Shown here: piece by piece, positions 6,309 through 8,022 of the stretch
Position numbering within the stretch: position 1 is the first letter of the stretch
Layout: each line of letters begins with the position of its first letter
Source of the DNA: Actinomycetota bacterium
Lineage (GTDB): Bacteria > Actinomycetota > Thermoleophilia > Gaiellales > Gaiellaceae
Direction: 5' to 3'
Assembly: GCA_005883365.1 (NCBI GenBank)
Contig: VAXA01000008.1
Location: 1-8,022, forward strand
DNA: 8,022 bases
Program-made: the position numbers and the translations under genes
Notes under the pieces: model-generated
Seen by the model: only the letters and a program-made list of their open reading frames with translations
Told to the model about the DNA's origin: nothing
Databases searched by the model: none

Positions 6309-8022
6309 CCCGGGAAGGCGAGCTGGTCGACGAACAGGTCGTTGAAATCGGCGCGGCCGGAGAGCTCGACGTACTCGACCTCGTCGAGCACGGCCTTCGC
6401 GGCCGCGCGCTCGGTCACCGAGAGAGCGGCGATCTTCGCGCCCTCGCCGGCGACGTTCCCGGCCGAGACGATGCGCGTCAGCGGCAGCCTCGGCACGAGC
6501 CCGATCTTCACCGCGCTCGCCGCGCTGAGGTACGAGCCGAACGAGCCGCCGAGCAGTACCTGTGCGATCTCCTCCGGTTCCATGTCGAGATCTCGGCAGA
6601 GCAGGTTCCAGCCGGTGGCGATGGATGCCTTCGCGAACTGGAGCTCGCGTACGTCGCGCTGCGAGAGGTAGACCTCGTCGCTGAGGTAGAAGACGTTCTC
6701 CTCGCCGATCTTGCCGAAGCGCTCTGACGTGTCGAGGATGAAGCGCCCGGAGTGGTCGAGCATCTCGGCGCCGACGAGCTCCGCAACCGCGTCGACCAAC
6801 CCCGAGCCGCACAGGCCGAGGGGCGCGACGTCGCCGATGACCGCCAGCTCGACCTCGCCGTCGACGATCTTCACGCCCTCGATGGCGCCGTCCGCGGCGC
6901 GCATGCCGCAGCGGATCTGCGCCGCCTCGAACGCAGGGCCGGCCGGGGCGGCGGTCGCGATCGTTTTCGCGGAGGAGCCGAGCACGATCTCCGAGTTCGT
7001 GCCGACGTCGATGAAGAGGCGCACCCGCCGGTCGAGCGTGATTCCCGTCGCAAGGATGCCGGCGACGATGTCGGGGCCGACGTACGCGCCGAGTGCGGGG
7101 AACGTGACGGCAGGGGCGCGCCGGTGGACGGCGACGCCGAAGTCGGTCGCCGTCGCCTCCGGCATGCTCCGCGTAACGACGGTGAAGGGCGCCATCGACA
7201 ACGGCTCCGGGTCGATGCCGAGCGCGATCTGGATCATCGTCTGGTTGCCGGTGACGACGATCTCGTAGACCTCGGCCGGATCGACGTCCGCTTCCGCGCA
7301 CACCTCGCCCGTGAGCTGCTGGAGCGTCTCGTGCGCGTGCTGCTGCAGCCGCTCGAGCGCATCGTCTTCCATCATGATCGCCGAGATCCGGGAGATCACG
7401 TCCGCGCCGAACGGCTGCTGCGCGTTGAGGATCGAGCGCACCGCCTTCGGCAGTCCCGTCTCGAGGTCGAGCAGCGTCGCGACAACCGTCGTAGTGCCGA
7501 GGTCGAAGGCGATCGCGTGGCGGCTGCTGCTCGTGTCGCCCTCTTCCACGTCGACGAGCACGTCGTCCGCGAGGACTGCGGTCACCTTCCAGTCGGACGC
7601 GCGAAGTACGTGGCCGAGCGTGCGCACGACCTCGAGCGGGACTCGCGGCTCGACGTCGTCCATCGCGTCGAGCAGGCGCTCGAGGTCCGAGCGCTGGTCG
7701 TCGAGCGTCGGCTCCTCGAGCTCGACGTAGCGCTTTTGCACGGCCGGCCGCAGGATCACGTGGCGCCCCACGCCGGCGAGCGCGGCCTTCGGTCTCGTCT
7801 GCAACGTCGGCACCTCGATCGTGAGGTCCTCCTGCGTGTTCGCGCGGCACGCGAGGCGCCAGCCGTTCTTCAGCTCCTCGACGGTGAAGGCGCGCGGATC
7901 GACCGGGCTGATCGGTGCGTTACCGGAGACGACCTTGACCTTGCACTTCTTGCACGTGCCGTGGCCGCCGCAGGTCGAGTCGATCGCGACGCCGTTCCAG
8001 CTCGCCGCGTCGAAGATGGTCG
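6305..8022 (-). CDS. RACo-like corrinoid activation protein (2Fe-2S ferredoxin + ASKHA), 5' end missing
   Basis: The gene runs off the right edge; 571 codons are visible (first full codon at 8020) and probably about 20 residues are missing. A plant-type 2Fe-2S domain comes first, with Cys17, Cys23, Cys26 and Cys58 of the visible part ([10 protein letters not shown], then RLACRA). A linker follows, then an ASKHA ATPase region: [15 protein letters not shown] (about 171-185), [30 protein letters not shown] (about 336-348), [17 protein letters not shown] and [11 protein letters not shown]. This order defines the ATP-dependent reductive activators of corrinoid proteins (RACo, RamA-related, COG3894/DUF4445), which reduce inactive Co(II) to Co(I). 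The C-terminus (FVDQLAFPG) looks complete. It is the first visible gene of the operon and supports a corrinoid-dependent role for the neighbouring MttB homologue. GTG at 7813 is an internal codon, not the start, because the ferredoxin lies upstream in frame. Confidence 0.93.
   Translation of the reverse strand, partial: TIFDAASWNGVAIDSTCGGHGTCKKCKVKVVSGNAPISPVDPRAFTVEELKNGWRLACRANTQEDLTIEVPTLQTRPKAALAGVGRHVILRPAVQKRYVELEEPTLDDQRSDLERLLDAMDDVEPRVPLEVVRTLGHVLRASDWKVTAVLADDVLVDVEEGDTSSSRHAIAFDLGTTTVVATLLDLETGLPKAVRSILNAQQPFGADVISRISAIMMEDDALERLQQHAHETLQQLTGEVCAEADVDPAEVYEIVVTGNQTMIQIALGIDPEPLSMAPFTVVTRSMPEATATDFGVAVHRRAPAVTFPALGAYVGPDIVAGILATGITLDRRVRLFIDVGTNSEIVLGSSAKTIATAAPAGPAFEAAQIRCGMRAADGAIEGVKIVDGEVELAVIGDVAPLGLCGSGLVDAVAELVGAEMLDHSGRFILDTSERFGKIGEENVFYLSDEVYLSQRDVRELQFAKASIATGWNLLCRDLDMEPEEIAQVLLGGSFGSYLSAASAVKIGLVPRLPLTRIVSAGNVAGEGAKIAALSVTERAAAKAVLDEVEYVELSGRADFNDLFVDQLAFPG

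Noticed and set aside
5622..7850. DUF1638 frame extended as one 742-codon protein
   Set aside because: The part upstream of 6308 overlaps the RACo-like gene in another frame and looks like Arg-rich shadow sequence. This also shows that an open frame through 6129-6308 is weak proof of coding.

Overview
The window is high-GC, densely packed bacterial DNA. GTG and TTG starts, gene-to-gene overlaps and the protein sequences suggest a high-GC actinobacterium, probably of the Thermoleophilia (Gaiellales/Solirubrobacterales-like) type. That placement is inference from overall look; no rRNA or marker gene is present.

Seven genes lie head-to-tail on the minus strand and read from the right edge towards the left: (1) a 5'-truncated corrinoid-activating ferredoxin/ASKHA protein (RACo-like, 6305-8022), (2) a DUF1638 protein (5622-6308), (3) a trimethylamine methyltransferase (MttB) family protein without an in-frame amber codon (4192-5628), (4) a small stand-alone CBS-domain-pair protein (3803-4192), (5) an aldehyde dehydrogenase (2380-3801), (6) a choline-dehydrogenase-like GMC flavoprotein (764-2383) and (7) a short cyclodeaminase/cyclohydrolase (FTCD_C/FchA family) protein (352-789). 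Junctions are overlaps or 1-base gaps, so this is almost certainly one translationally coupled operon whose promoter lies beyond base 8022. A small plus-strand ABM-like dimeric alpha/beta-barrel gene (69-371) converges on the operon and overlaps its 3' end by 20 bases.

Read together, the genes suggest a pathway for quaternary amines. The GMC enzyme and aldehyde dehydrogenase would oxidise choline to glycine betaine. The MttB homologue would move a methyl group from betaine (or a similar quaternary amine) to a corrinoid protein. The RACo-like protein would reactivate oxidised corrinoid. The FchA-like protein would act in folate-linked oxidation of the methyl group. DUF1638 and CBS proteins are accessory parts of unknown function. 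The corrinoid protein and the methyl-corrinoid:tetrahydrofolate methyltransferase that this scheme needs are not in the window and are predicted to lie upstream (beyond 8022) or elsewhere.

The most unusual local feature is a 180-base stretch (about 6129-6305) between the RACo-like gene and the conserved core of DUF1638. It holds two copies of a 31-base near-perfect palindrome in the same orientation and the same reading frame, so that the ORF encodes a low-complexity extension with a repeated TRPEPGSGR peptide. No tRNA, rRNA, CRISPR array, insertion sequence or gene-free stretch over 300 bases was seen.
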